In this document: piece after piece, positions 45,001-57,278 of the stretch
Layout: each line of letters begins with the position of its first letter
How positions within the stretch are numbered: the stretch's first letter is position 1
Assembly (NCBI GenBank): GCA_963921425.1
Contig: OY992834.1
Coordinates: forward strand, 17,052,164 to 17,116,163
Source of the DNA: Dryas octopetala
Taxonomy: Eukaryota; Streptophyta; Magnoliopsida; Rosales; Rosaceae
Direction of reading: 5' to 3'
Length of the DNA stretch: 64,000 nt
Notes under the pieces: generated by a model
Told to the model about the DNA's origin: nothing
Databases searched by the model: none
The model's input: only the letters and a program-made list of their open reading frames with translations
Program-made: the position numbers and the translations under genes

Positions 45001-48000
45001 CAACTCATTGTGTGTTTCGGGATATTCTTAAGACGATGATTGATCATGGTAGGGAAAGAGGAGATCTGTACTACTAGGATGTGGGCTGTGGTCATCAGTA
45101 GAGACAGAGGGGTCTAAGGATTGTGAAGAGAATTTGGCTATGGCATAAGAGATTGGCACATCCTTCCTTCCAATATCTACAACATTTATTTCTATCTTTA
45201 TTTTCTAAAGTTAATATTTCTGATTTCCAATTGATCCTTGCATTGTTGCAAAGGATCATCGTATTTCCTTCCCTATAAGTTTTAATAAGCATGATGTTTG
45301 ATTCTCTCTTATTCATTCTGATGTTTGGGGTCTGTTTCATGTTCCCACTTATACTGGCAATAAACACTTTGTCCCTTCGAAACACTGGTCAACTCATGAT
45401 TCTGGATTTTCATTAATAACTTGTCTGTAATCTTATATCTATATCTCTTACAAATATAATATCAAATACATACATACATACATACATACATAAATGCTTA
45501 GCTACGTATTCATCCAGTCTGTGGCAATATAATTAGGAATTTGAAGAACCTTTCATCTCAGCTAACTAAACATCATGGACGACTAAGATTCATCTCACCC
45601 AATCTTACTAATTGTACATATCAACCATCCACATATCATCTAACAGCTGAGATGCAAGTCCTCAACCTAGGTCCTTATCAGATCACCGTTGTTCATCTAG
45701 TTATCTTTTTATGCTGTATCTCTTTGTTTTTCTTTTTTCTTTTTCTTTTTCTTTTTTTCTTTTTTATTTGCATTTTGGTTTCTCATTTTCTTCTCTTCCA
45801 TAAGCTGTGGTTAAACAAGGAATTACATACAAGGGAAAACTGAATTTCATGTAAACAACTCAGGTGCTTTTACAATTTGTACCTCATTGTTTCTAATAGT
45901 TGCTTTTTTTTTTTTTTTTGAGTTCAAGTCCAAAGAATGAGGTTAAGGTATTAAAGAAGGCATTTCAGAAGGAGATAAAAGTTGTTCGCCAGTCCATGAG
46001 GCAAGTAACTCTATAGTGGTGGTGATTCTGAGGAGCATATGCTGACCAAGGCACCACTAGAATCTTATTATTGTTCTGTCTATTGTTTAATTAATTAAAT
46101 AGATAAAATAACAGAAATTTGAAAATTCAGCCTAACAATGAGGGAAGCAGATCATTTTATAGTACTATATGCATTGACTGGGAAAAAATATTGCATTCAA
46201 AAGCACAATAATTCAGAAGAAGAAACTCCACATTCAAGCAATCATAATTAGGAATTTTCAAAAGTTCCACAAAAACCAAACCATTAAGTAATTTTGCAGT
46301 CAACCACACAGTTGAAGATTGGCTGAAATCAGGCAGATACGGGTTCCGTGAGGCAAACTGATTATGTAAAGAATAAAAAAAAATAGATCTTCATGTAGAA
46401 ACCCCTTCTTTAGCAATAAAAAGGACACTAGAACGACTCAAGCAGAAAGATTAAGCAATACTTGCCTCTCCACTATTTTTCTCATTTCCATAGCATATTC
46501 ACGTTTATCAGTTTGTGCACGCAGTGCTTGAACTGCAGGGCCCCTTGACGCATTGAGAATGCGCTTTTGTACATAGCACCTAAGCAAAAGAATGTAAATC
46601 AGGGACGTTGCAACAATAGAATGCTCAAGAGCACAATGGAAGATTCTAAAGTGGGAAAGGTAGGCACCAACCAAAACTTGAAAAGTGAAAAAATAAATAA
46701 ATAGCAAAATGCACAAACCATTTCAAAAGCTAGGCCAGTAAAAATTGACATGCTCCTAAAATTAAGGGTAATTTCTCTTAAAGGACAAATCCCTACTAAA
46801 CCTACCCTAATAAACCCGATAAAAATTATTTTAAATGATCTCATATAGGGCTTCGGTATAGGGGTTAGGGCAAAAGCCCTAAACTTTAATAATATATACT
46901 GGTTTGGGGAAGGTGCATCACTGGTTTGGAAATACTGATAATTTTCTCAAAATATTAATATTGCATTATTTCCAAGGACTTCTACTTGAACCTCTCAAAG
47001 CTGCCTTAGCACCCCACCCATTCTCTTGGAGCCCATATTTTCTTTTTATCACTGCATGCAAGAGAGACTCACTTTCAAGCGGGAAATGCCACAACCACTT
47101 TCCTAGAAATGCCTTGTTTCTAACCAACAGATTTCCAACTCCCATACCCCCATTCTCTTTGCTTTTAGAAGCCACTTCCCAAATAATAAGATGATCCTTT
47201 CTACCCCCACCCCCCTGGCGCAAGTAAACAATACTGCGTTACACAGTGGATACCACTTCTTCCCAATTCCATTGTTTGACCATTTAATGAACAGTTTCCT
47301 GTTTTCACAGCTTATCTGCTTTTTCAATGTCCCTACACAAGAACACAGATTTTGCCATAAAGAGTCTTAAAACAACCTCAAATCCCGGCTAACATGGACA
47401 GCATCACCTGTATATCCCTCCAATTATCCAGCACGTGTATTCTAACGCAAACCACTGCTTGACCAGTCTCCAAAAGCCAATTCATCAGTCGAATTGGAAT
47501 TTCCATTGCTTGAAGTTTATTTGCTCTTAGACCCGACATCCCTCGTGTCCAGAGCTCTACCAACCGCTGATTTGCCTTTTCCTTTAAAATTAAAAAGATC
47601 TTTGTTTCCAATATTCTGATTTACCTATTTATGTTCACAAGTTTTTCCACCAAACACCATACCCAATAGATTCTCAGCCATCATATCCCACCCCTGAAAG
47701 TTTTCTCCTTGAAGTAGGATGATGTTCCTCAAATCCTTCCCCCTCATTACTGAAGGAGCTCAGAAAAACTCCATTCTGATTGCTATACTTTTCCAACCAA
47801 ACATGGTGTTGATTGCGTCTGTATTGTCTGAAAAACTTGAGACTTCCTGCTTTCTTTGCCTCCTATAGTTGCTTTATCAGCCAACATGCACACCCCAAAT
47901 TCACTGAAATATGATATCCTTTGTTTATTCCCACCATAGGAAAATTCATTTACTTCCAGTATGATAACTTTCTGTTCAATACAAAAGTCTCTTAAAAAGT

Positions 48001-48378
48001 GCTTGTAACTGTGAGTTCCCAACCCCCTGGAATGCCCTCCCCCCCACTCTCCTTTCATCTCACAGGCTCTCCCTCTCTCTCCTTTTCACTCTCTCTCTCA
48101 TCCTCTATCCCCTTCATAAGCACATAACTCCAACCAAGACAAAAATGAAGATTCAACACCATGCAAATATAGGAGATTTTACTTTACCGATCAGCAATCT
48201 TCCCAATTTCACCACCAAGGGCATCAACTTCATGTACAAGTTGCGATTTTGCTGGTCCACCTACTGCTGGGTTGCAAGGCTGTATCAAATATTTTTCATT
48301 AATAAGCTCTTAAAATTAACTGTGTCAAGACTCTAAAGACTTGGAGCCATTTTGCATAAACCAATGTGATCACACCTC

Positions 48379-48445
<67 letters not shown>

Positions 48446-51400
48446 CAAATATATAATCTGAGGATGAGGAATGTACAAGAGCGAAGTTGGAATGCTGCCA
48501 CAGATTGTGTGATTTACGAAAAGTATTCCAGATGTTCCACACATGATTATCGAATTTTTTATGTCTGTTTTGTTTTTAGTTTACAGCTAGTTTCCTATCC
48601 TAACTTAAAACATTGACTGACTTCAGTTTGGTTCACAGGAACATATTTGATGTGGGATGAAGTGTGTGGTAGAGGGAGAGAGAGGCAGAGAAACAAGAAG
48701 GAGAGATAGAGAGGTCAGAGAGAATTTGAAACACCTATGCAGAGCTTTTAAATTGAACAAAAACTAAACATTTTAGTAATGGATGAGAATTCTTTTGGGA
48801 AGGCAATCAAGATCACAAAAAGAAATAGACAGGAGTTATCATATTTCAATGGGTTTGGGTTGCGCCATTGGCTGTTGGAAAGGGTAAAGTATGCGATGGA
48901 GGTAACCGATCAGAATTTTTTCAAGAAATATAGAGGCAACCATTACTATGTGGAAAAGTATTCAATAAGGATGGTGTGTTTTTAAGTATCTTCAAGAATG
49001 GGGTGGATGGCTTTGTTAGGAATATAATCCTGCATGAGGGAAAGAAGCACATTGGATGGGTCATGGTGATGAATCACTTGTCCATGTTGGTGTCTGGGGG
49101 TAGAAGAAGAAAACAAAAGATGGAACTCCAGAAAACGAGTAAACTCCCAGAAAGAAAGTTGATCAAAATCATACTGACCTCGGGCAACAGGAGTCTTGCT
49201 ACAGTTGAGTGTAACCAAAAAAGAAAGGATCCTTTCAGCAGAACAGCTTGTATAAAGAAGCTTATTTGGGAATTCACAGTGGTCAGCAAAAGGAAGGCAG
49301 TACATACGTCTTGGGAGGTGATTCACAGGTCCATTTCACTTCTTTTGGTCAGAGAGCTGGACCTTCTTCCTCTTCAAAACAACAGAATGTTTTTCTGTAA
49401 ATCCGATGAAGAGGTGTCAAGGGTAAGTGGGCTTGGTAAACTTGTATCCAAGGTCATCTAAAGTAATTCTTTCCAAATGGGGTCAACATTGCATTCAAAA
49501 AGGTAAAAAGATTGTTAGCTATGGTGGGTGGATCATGGTGGAGGAGTTACCCTTTAATTTATGGACCAAGGTTTCCAAATTGGGCTATTACTAGGGGTTG
49601 TTATGCTTTGCTTTGTGGTGACCAACATAATGTATTGGGAAGAGGCAAGAAAGCAAGAACTTTATGGGGGTGCATGGTGCTAGCAGTTTTGTAGGTTATT
49701 TGGATGGAGCAGAATAGGAGGATTTTCGAGAACTGTAAAGGAGTGAGAGAGAAGGAACTCTGGGTGAGAATCAGATTTTGGACGTCTTTGTGGGGCATCA
49801 GTAGCTCTTCAGAATTTAGGGAGTCTTCTTGTTCTGCTATTATGATAGATTGGAAACCTGTTGTGCGTTAGTGTTTTATTTAAGGGCTTGGCTTGTTTCT
49901 GTTTTGGGGGATAGCGTTATAATTCAGATGTAAGAGGTACTACTGATGTGGACTCCTTTTCCATAATCTGTACTTGTTTATCTTTCATTTAATGAAGTAT
50001 CTGTTTCTTTTCAGATAAATAAATGAATAAAAAAATGAGCATTCCAAATATTCCATCTCATTAGGTCAAGTTTGTAGCTGTAAACGATTAAATTTTGGCA
50101 TTGATCCTCTAATTGGAACTACAAGAGTTAAGAACTCAAAATGAAAATTAACTTCACATATCAAATCTTGAGAGTACAAAGGAACTAAATAAAACAGCAA
50201 CATTAAGAGGTTATCAAGAAAAGCCAAGATTTTAACCTGCCATGCAATTCTATCAATATTTAGTGTGAGGAGAAGAGTTTGTGCCCCTAAACGAGCAGCT
50301 GCTAGGGCAGCTTCACAGCCTGCATGTCCTCCTCCGACCACAATGACATCATATCTTTCATCAACTATCCCATCATTACCCAAGTCTGCAAAATCATGAA
50401 GAATCTAGTAAATTTCACATTTAAGGTATGGGTACATATCATTCCTAAATTGCTAATTTGAAAACAGAACCGGGGGAGGGGGGGGGGGGGGGGGTGGGGG
50501 TGCTCACACATGTTAAATATAGATTTATTTTAAATATGAACAGAAATGTTGCATAATGATCATAAACCCTTCCATTGATATTCAGGGATCACCTTTCTGC
50601 ATGTTTGCACACCCAAAAAAACAGTACGTATTCTTATACATAAGATACACTTTAAAATCAAAGGGTTAGGAGGAAAATGGAGGAAATGAATCAAACGGTG
50701 TTAGCATCTGTCAATTTATCAATAATGATAAATGGGAAGCCAAGAGTTAAATTTGGTGCATCAAAGGGGTTTAAGGCAAGGAGACCCATAACCACCTTTC
50801 TAATTTACTTTGGTTGTTAACATCTTGAGCCAGCTAGTATATAAAGAAAATAATTTCAGCTAGTGGAAGGACTCTCAGTTGGTAGGGAATGGGTGGTGGT
50901 CTCACACTAGCAATTTGAGGATGATACAATTTTCTTTCGTTCTGGGGATGAGCAGGAATCCTTCAATTCAATCACAGTTATTGAGATTCTTTGTACAATA
51001 TCAAGTCAATAGGTCTAAGAGTTTAATTTCTGGGATTAGTGTACACGAAGACAAACTGGAATCCTAAACTGGATTAATCACAGTTATTGAAATATTTATG
51101 TCTTCTACTATGAGAAAATCCACTGAGCTGCAACTTTTATTTTTTGAAGAGAAAACAACACGAGCTGCGACTTTTTGGGATCCATATTGCAGAGAGATCC
51201 AGTTGTGGAAGTGGTGGAAAAGAGATTTGAAGGATGTAAGAAAATGCTTCTATCAAAAGGAGTTAGGCTCACTCTAATTCAATCGGTTTTAACATACTAT
51301 CAGAATTCCAAAGAGAGTGGATAGGAAAAACTAATGTGAGATTTTTTGCAGGAGGGGGTTGAAGAAGGTAAAAGGGTGGTCTGGGGATAAGCAATTTGGA

Positions 51401-52438
51401 AAAAAGAAATATGGATCTTCTTGGGAAGTGGTTGTGGCGGTTTCCTTTGGAAAGTGATTCTCTTTAACATGCCGTCATCAAAAGCAAATATGTGATACAT
51501 GCTAATGGGTGGGACTCTAACACTGTGGTTAGGGACTCAAGTCGGAGTCCCTTGAAGGCATTTTCTTTCTATTGTTGCCTATGTGTAGTGGTGAGAAATG
51601 GGTTCAAACTGGATTTTGGGATGATTGGTGGATACAGAAGTCTTAATTTTCAAGATATAAATTTTGTGTGGAATTCTGATCTCTACCATGTGATGGAGGA
51701 TTCATCTTACACATCTCACCCTGAATTTGATCACTGATCATGAACCAAGCACTATAGCCGTGTCTGTACCCACTACAATTAGCCCAAAAAGCATCAAAAC
51801 TACAGGAAAGATTCAAACTTGTATAAGCAGAACATGACTTCAGTCCAACAGATTGAGGGGTTGAGAGCGGTAACTGAATGCCATTGTGAAAAAACTCACT
51901 TTGGAAAACTTTAAACTCCACTATCTACTGTTTTCCTACCTTTTTCTCAGCAAACAAGCAGAACATGTCACATAATCTACAATTAAACCAGAAAAGACAC
52001 CATTGAGTGTAAAGACACTATATTCTGCAACTAAATGTCACAAATTCTCCATTACTTGGAGATTGGACGCTATTTCCATTACTAAAGACTAAGAGAATGA
52101 AGCAAGCAAAACTACAACTGCATTCAAACGCTCCACGATAACGCAGAGGACATGTTCAACAAAATGTCTGACTGAAAAAGAGAAAGAAGCGAGAAATATA
52201 AACCTGGAGAGGTTGAGGCGGCAACAGAGAATCGGCGGGAGAGGCTGCAGGCGAAGAAGGGACGGCTGAGGCAAAGCCTTGGGCGGAAGGGCAGGTCACG
52301 CGGCTTGGGAATGAGACGAGCGGAAGGAGAGAGAAGTGGTGTGAAGAGAGGAGAAGAGAGAGGGAAGTGGCGGGTGAGGCGAGAGAGATGAAGCGTCAGT
52401 GCGGGTGGTGTTGTTGCCATTGGTGAGTCGAGAATCAT
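33064..52438 (-). CDS. Organellar tRNA modification enzyme MnmG/GidA, 13 exons
   Basis: Exons in gene order: 52438-52204, 50385-50237, 48279-48188, 46579-46466, 43090-42734, 40620-40446, 40137-40057, 39809-39591, 39393-39251, 37517-37351, 35775-35558, 35339-35247, 33261-33064. They total 2241 bp, giving 746 aa (740 if the Met at 52420 is used), in frame throughout. Residues 1 to ~78 are rich in Ser, Arg, Pro and Leu, like an organelle transit peptide. Then come the FAD Rossmann motif [12 protein letters not shown] (~94-105), the MnmG signature [11 protein letters not shown] (364-374), [16 protein letters not shown] (459-474) and a C-terminal GidA-associated domain (YEGFI...[16 protein letters not shown]). 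In bacteria and organelles MnmG works with MnmE to put a carboxymethylaminomethyl-type group on U34 of certain tRNAs. Here it is presumably nucleus-encoded and imported into chloroplasts and/or mitochondria. Intron 4 uses GC-AG. Introns hold several transposable elements. Confidence 0.93.
33425..33625. repeat. ~70-bp tandem repeat in MnmG intron 12
   Basis: GAGTTGGTTAATCCATG recurs at about 33428, 33464, 33535 and 33604. The two complete middle units, with CTACAACAAGCCCATTTGACC inside, differ at very few positions. Confidence 0.8.
33670..34633. mobile_element. Probable MITE in MnmG intron 12
   Basis: The left end AGGAGCCCCTTCTCTAAAAG and the complement of the right end AGTCCCCTTCTCTGAAGGG match over roughly 80 bp with gaps. 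No clean target-site duplication was found. Its right end travelled with the MnmG fragment now at 14822-15635. Confidence 0.5.
35991..36412. mobile_element. Tourist-like (PIF/Harbinger) MITE in MnmG intron 10
   Basis: Ends GGGCCCATTTGGTTTG and (complement of right) GGCTCGCTTGGTTCG are flanked by the 3-bp duplication TTA at 35988-35990 and 36413-36415. The size of 422 bp and the TTA target are typical of the group. It is non-coding. Confidence 0.82.
42126..42212. repeat. ~45-bp tandem duplication in MnmG intron 5
   Basis: The segment from AGCTGTTTCTTTACACCATT through ACCCACATTTTCC is present twice, head to tail, with no difference seen. Confidence 0.75.
43420..43637. repeat. ~110-bp tandem duplication in MnmG intron 4
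   Basis: The stretch from AAACTTCATAAAAACTGAAAA through CTTATTCTTAACTCTTCTTT occurs twice in a row, differing mainly in the number of TTTTC units. Confidence 0.75.
43760..45420 (+). mobile_element. Old Ty1/copia remnant in MnmG intron 4 (fossil)
   Basis: Translated pieces show a copia gag zinc knuckle ([23 protein letters not shown]), a protease-region PWILIQA-like remnant, [13 protein letters not shown] and an integrase-start-like LIHSDVWG segment, in that order on +. No LTRs were found at its ends. It is heavily broken, with many disruptions, and is therefore much older than the element at 5824-12967. It is antisense to MnmG. Confidence 0.75.
46930..48060 (-). mobile_element. L1-type LINE fragment in MnmG intron 3
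   Basis: On - a short endonuclease-like start ([16 protein letters not shown] near 48030) is followed, after loss of most of the reverse transcriptase, by the typical plant LINE C-terminal segment ([40 protein letters not shown], 47200-46980). Stops and frame changes are frequent. It lies in the same orientation as MnmG. Confidence 0.7.
48379..48442. repeat. Compound (GT)n(GA)n microsatellite in MnmG intron 2
   Basis: About 15 GT units run directly into about 16 GA units. Confidence 0.92.
48770..50035 (+). mobile_element. LINE fragment in MnmG intron 2
   Basis: On + there is an ORF1-like piece (a [10 protein letters not shown]...[10 protein letters not shown] stretch like those near plant LINE ORF1/DUF4283 regions). 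It is followed near 49690-49870 by the usual C-terminal tail of plant LINE ORF2 ([30 protein letters not shown]). An AAATAAATGAATAAAAAAATG tail ends it near 50035. Most of ORF2 is missing. Antisense to MnmG. Confidence 0.65.
50472..50495. repeat. Poly-G run in MnmG intron 1
   Basis: An almost pure G tract of over 20 bases, which could form a G-quadruplex on the non-template strand of MnmG's opposite direction. On the MnmG transcript it reads as poly-C. Confidence 0.8.
50830..51740 (+). mobile_element. LINE reverse-transcriptase fragment in MnmG intron 1
   Basis: Translated pieces on + include VSHLQFADDTIFF (the FADD catalytic box) and then [25 protein letters not shown]...[18 protein letters not shown]. 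The latter is clearly of the same family as the fragment at 46930-48060. The frame changes several times. Confidence 0.72.
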
Positions 52439-52783
52439 AATCAGCTTACGCTCTCATCTTTTTTTCTTGATAATGGGCGAGGTTGAGAATGGATTGACGA
52501 GTGTCAGCCGGGGGAAATTACACAACAGTAAATGCAACCAAAAAAAAATTAAGGTGGATTGATTTTAAATACTAAATTTCAATAAGTTTTTAGTTTAAGT
52601 ATTAAAATTAAATAGTATTTTAGATTAAATATTAATTGAAAAGTCAAACAAATTCATAAAGTAAAAGGTATTATAATTTACAAATATTACATCACATGCC
52701 ACTATAATAAAAAAATTAAAAATAATATTATATCACAAATATTATATTAATTTATAATATAATGTATTAAAAAAATCAATTCA
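52439..52783 (-). promoter_or_regulatory. Upstream region of MnmG
   Basis: These 345 bp lie between the MnmG start and a hAT-like element. The part next to the gene is of mixed composition and the distal part is AT-rich. No clear TATA box at a standard distance was found, as is common for housekeeping genes. Confidence 0.35.
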
Positions 52784-52791
52784 GTCATAAT

Positions 52792-54044
52792 CAAGGAATA
52801 AAATTTCGGGTTTCGAAGAAATTTCGATGGAAATTTCGACGGAAATTTTGAATATTTTTAAATTTCGATAAAAATTCGACGGAAACGACCGAAATTGCTA
52901 TCAAAATATGGAAATTTTGAATGAAACTTTATCATATGTTTATTTAACATATTATCTATTATATTGATAAAAAATATTGACGAAACCAAATTATATAGTA
53001 GGTTTCATGTGATATGTGATGAATATAATGCACGCTGAAGACAAATACTGTTAAATAAAATTAGTATAATGAATAAATGAAATTAATATATTCATATTTT
53101 ATAATTCATACACTAAATCTTATATACTATATATACTCTAATACTTTTTATTCTTTATAATCTACACACTAAGATATTAAAGTTTAGCCGTTTAGGCCCT
53201 TTAAAGTATTTTAATTATTTTTATATAAAAATATATTAGCGTTTAGAGCTTAAAAATAACTAAACGAAATCTCAAATTCTTTTTTTTATTTCTAATTGCC
53301 CAAAGCCTCAAATCCCAATTAATAATAAACTTTTTTTTCCTTTTTTTATTTTTTTTCTTTTTCTTTTTTTTTCTTTTTTTTCTTTTCTTTTTTTTTCTTT
53401 CCTTCCTTTCTCTTTTCTTTCTTCTTTTCTTCCCGTATCTCTCTGTTCCCTCCCTCTCTCTCTCCGATCGTTTTCCCCAAAAAAATTCACCGTCGTCTGG
53501 AGGCCAACGACGACGAGAGTACCACCAAAAGGCTCGTCTTCTTCTACTCTCCCTCCTCATGTCTCTCTCTGTCCCAGATAACCGCCGATCATGGCAAATC
53601 GAAGCGGCAGGCCGACAGCCACTCCGGCGGCAATCTGCCTATCCCGGCGAAGTTGAGATGCCGGGTCTAGTGGGTTTTGAAGCTCTTGTCATTTTGAACA
53701 TGTTGGTGGCCTCCGATTATTCATCGGACCACTGTACAAGGCGAATCGATGCCGAGAAGCCAGCGGCGGGCTGACAGCCACTCCGGCGGCAATCTGCCTA
53801 TCCTGGCGAAGTTGAGATGCCGGGCCTAGTGGGTTTTGAAGCTCTCGTCATTTTGAACATGTTGGTGGCTTCCGATTATTCATCGGACCACTGTACAAGG
53901 TGAATCGATGCCGAGAAGCCAGCGGCGGCCGAAAATTTCGCTGAAATTTGGAAATGTTCGACGAAATCGTCGAAATTAGGACAAAATTTTGTTCGTGTTG
54001 TGTTAAAATTTCGAAACCCCCAAAAATCGAAATTTAATACCTTG
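52792..54044. mobile_element. hAT-like element upstream of MnmG
   Basis: Same family as 16324-18628 in opposite orientation. Ends are CAAGGAATAAAATTTCGGG and (complement of right) CAAGGTATTAAATTTCGA, with near-duplicate flanks GTCATAAT and GTCACAAC (6 of 8 match). A 159-bp segment is tandemly doubled at about 53614-53931. The rest is GAAATTTCG-rich or pyrimidine-rich. It ends about 350 bp from the MnmG start codon. Confidence 0.75.
53614..53931. repeat. 159-bp tandem duplication
   Basis: Two adjacent units starting GACAGCCACTCCGGCGGC differ at about six positions. The first unit is open on +, but the reading is not shared with any protein I recognise. Confidence 0.85.
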
Positions 54045-54297
54045 GTCACAACTTAACTGTGACTGTCTTGGTAAATTGAAAGAGACAACTCACACCATTA
54101 TACTATATATTATTTTGAGTAAAAGTATTGTTTTGACCTCTATTTATACTATATTGTAGTATAATTTCTCTAAAACAAATTCAATTAAGTCACAACTTAA
54201 CTGTAACTGTCTCACAATTTAGATGTGACTGTCGTTCAGTCACAACTAAATTTGAAGTTGTAAGTGTCGTACAGTCACAACTAAATGTGAAGTTTAG

Positions 54298-57085
54298 ACT
54301 ACATTAGCAAATTTTCAAGAAAATATAAAAGTTTCAAGGGCACTTTTGTCAAAACCTTATAAATTTTAACTAACACTCATCATATGTGGGCCAAAGGATA
54401 AAAATGTCAAATGGAAAAGGCTCAAATCAAAGAGGCCAACATATTTGTGACCAAATTTAAAAAACTACATTTAAATTTGGTAGTTCAATTAAAATATTAT
54501 ATGGTCTTCATGCTATACCAAAAAATTATTGAGATTTGGTATTTAATCCTAATTTTCTAAAAAAATAAATCTTTTAATATAAATCTTAATTTATTAACCA
54601 ATAAATCTCTTAAATTATGTCAAAATACTCAAAACACACCCTCAGACAGTGAGACATTCAAAATGCCTATATTACCTGCACCAAAAAAAAAATTCGTGTT
54701 TACGTGTCAAATTTCAATATTTTTTTGTTTAGATACTAAAATTTAATAACTTTTTTAAATTAGGCATAATAATATAATAAAAGATACTATAATTCACAAA
54801 TACTACATTACATATCACTACAATAAAAAAAATATAGTCAATTAAAAATAAATTAATAAAAAAATAAATTAAATAATTAAGTCTAGTTTTGGACTCCTAT
54901 TCCCTCTTAGACCCACCTATTTAATTGAATTTCTCAGCCGGTCCACCTTATTTTCTTCCAATCCACTTTTAATTTTTCATCCTTTCTCCGTCTCTCTTCG
55001 TCTTTCTCCTACTCCCTCTCTCATTTCTCTATCCTCACTCACGCCCAGCCACACCTCCTCCTCGATATGTGTCGTCCCACGTGGGCTTGGAGATTGAGCG
55101 ATGGTGCTTGGACAGCGTTGCGACGCTGATCTCAGAGCAGCCAGGTTCAGTGGCTTCACTGCTGTTTTGAGTCTGATCGATAATACTGAAACAACTTGCG
55201 CTACCTTCAAGTTTGGTTAAAGTTGGTAACTCATCTGTCTATCCCTCTTCTTTATGATTATGATTTCTGGTTGGTTGAATGGCTATTAATTCGTATATCT
55301 GTCATTGAATGTTTTAATTTTCTTGGAGGTCTTTGATTTGGGTGTGATTACTGTTGTGGGTGTTTGATTTATGATGAAATGATTGTGGGTTATATATGTT
55401 TTTGATTGAGTTGGATATTGATATGGTTCAAGACTTCAAGTTAATCATTATATATATTTGATTTAATGGCTTTACTTTTCTGCAGTTGCTAGTTTTCATG
55501 GTTAGTAATGTTTATGAAAACTGCAAGCAATCTCATAATGCAAATGAAATGCAATGCAACCAGAAACATTCAATGGCTAAAGTATGTCTATCTGTTTCGT
55601 TGCTTTTAAAATAGAGGAATTTTTTGTAATTTTTTTTTTTTTTTGTGGAAGTGGATTTTTTAAGTAAGTATTTTGAAAATTGTCTTTGTTTTCAGTTGGG
55701 AATAATTTGTGGCCGAAGATGGCTATGATTGTTATTGTCAAGCAGAAACTATTTGGGACAATAGTTACTATTAGACAATTGCAATTATTGTTAATATGGG
55801 CACGATTTGGAAGAGCTGGGCTCCATTGAGAAATATAGTAACAATCTCACTTATATATTGTTACTGACAAGCAGTAACAATATATGAGTGAAGCTATGAT
55901 TGGTTACTATTTGTCAGTAAAAATATCTAAGTGGGGTTATAGTTGTTACTATTTTTTAGTAACAATATCTAAGTGGAGCTATGATTGTTATTGACAAACA
56001 GTAATAATATGTAGGTGAGGCTATGGTTGTTACTACTTGTTAGTAACAATATATAAGTGAGGTTATGATTGTTACTGACAAACATTAACAATATGTAAGT
56101 GAAACTATAGTTGTTACTACTTATCAATAACAATATGTAAGTAAGTGTGGCTACTTTTGTTACTACTTGTCAGTAACAATATATAAGTGAAACTATAACT
56201 GTTACTGCAATATGTAATTATGTAAGTAGGGCTATGAATTCGAGAGAAAATTGATTAATTATTAATTGGTACTGTGACAGTGACACACCAATTAATTATT
56301 AAAAAGAAACAAAAAGAAAAGACTCATGACTAAGCTTTTGATCAAGAACTTGGTGCAGTGAAACTCATTCTGCTTTGTGACTCCTTTCAAGCCACAAATC
56401 CAATCACAAAGTTAATTTTGGCTTTTGATGAGGTGATGTGTGGCGTATATGGAAAATAAAATCAAATAAAGTTGTACGGTGGACTTTGATTGGTTTTCAT
56501 TTTGATTATTTCTCATCGATTGGACCAATTTACAAAGTGATGGATTCATTTGTTGGAGTTCGGGAGAAAACATGTGCCTTTTTTGCCGTTAACGCTTCCG
56601 TTTAATTTTTAAAAAAGTGGGTCGCTACAGTAGCACATTATTGCTGGTGGGCCGGACAATCATGGTTTTTATTGAAGGAATTTCCAAAATAAACTCAAAA
56701 AAATACTAGGTTTGTATTTGACTACCACGTAGCAAAACGGCTTAGAAACTAGATCTCGGATTTTGGGCAGAACCCTAAACCTCATTTATATATTATGTAT
56801 CTCATTTCTATATCATACATCACATTTCTATACCTTAAACTAATTAAGGCAAACGTTGTAATTTTATGCTCTAAATACAATTAGACTACATTAGTCAATT
56901 TTCAAGACAATATAAAAGCTTCAAGGATAAAATGTCAAATGGAAAGGCTCAACAAAGGGGTCAACATGTTTGTGATCTAATCTAAAAAATTACATTTAAA
57001 TTTGATAGTCCAATTGAAATATTATATAGTCTTCATGTTATTCTAAAAAATTATTAGAATTTGGTGTCTAATCCTAATTTTCTAC
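54298..57085. repeat. Direct repeats bracketing ~2.3 kb
   Basis: The segment from CTACATTAG through AATCCTAATTTTCTA occurs at about 54298-54560 and again at about 56885-57085 in the same orientation, clearly related but diverged and with a deletion in the second. Within the interval, 54711-54850 also resembles 52600-52740. Nothing encoded between them was recognised. A pyrimidine-rich, G-box-containing (CACGTGG) stretch at 54960-55220 looks like a 5' UTR, but no exon chain follows. Confidence 0.55.
55790..56235. repeat. GTTACT/AGTAAC minisatellite
   Basis: About six units of roughly 65-70 bp carry AGTAACAATAT(A/G)TAAGTG(A/G)(A/G)GCTAT. Each has GTTACT...AGTAAC in inverted arrangement around a GACAA or TTGTC core, so the array is both tandem and locally palindromic. 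Non-coding. Confidence 0.8.
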
Positions 57086-57278
57086 AACAACAAAAAAGCC
57101 TATAATTACACAAGATAATAATCAACCCAAAAAAAAAAATCCTAAATTCACTGTAATTGCAAAAAGGACAAAAAAAACAAAAGCATTCGAATAGTTACTA
57201 ATTCTACCGCTCAACAGAAATTGAAAAAGCCTCGTCTATTTTTTTTAAAGTTATTAAAATAATTTTGCTTTGATCTTA

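Noticed and set aside
54977-55210. 77-codon minus-strand frame and a plus-strand 5'-UTR-like stretch
   Set aside because: No signature on either strand, and no joinable downstream exon. Left as unassigned intergenic DNA.
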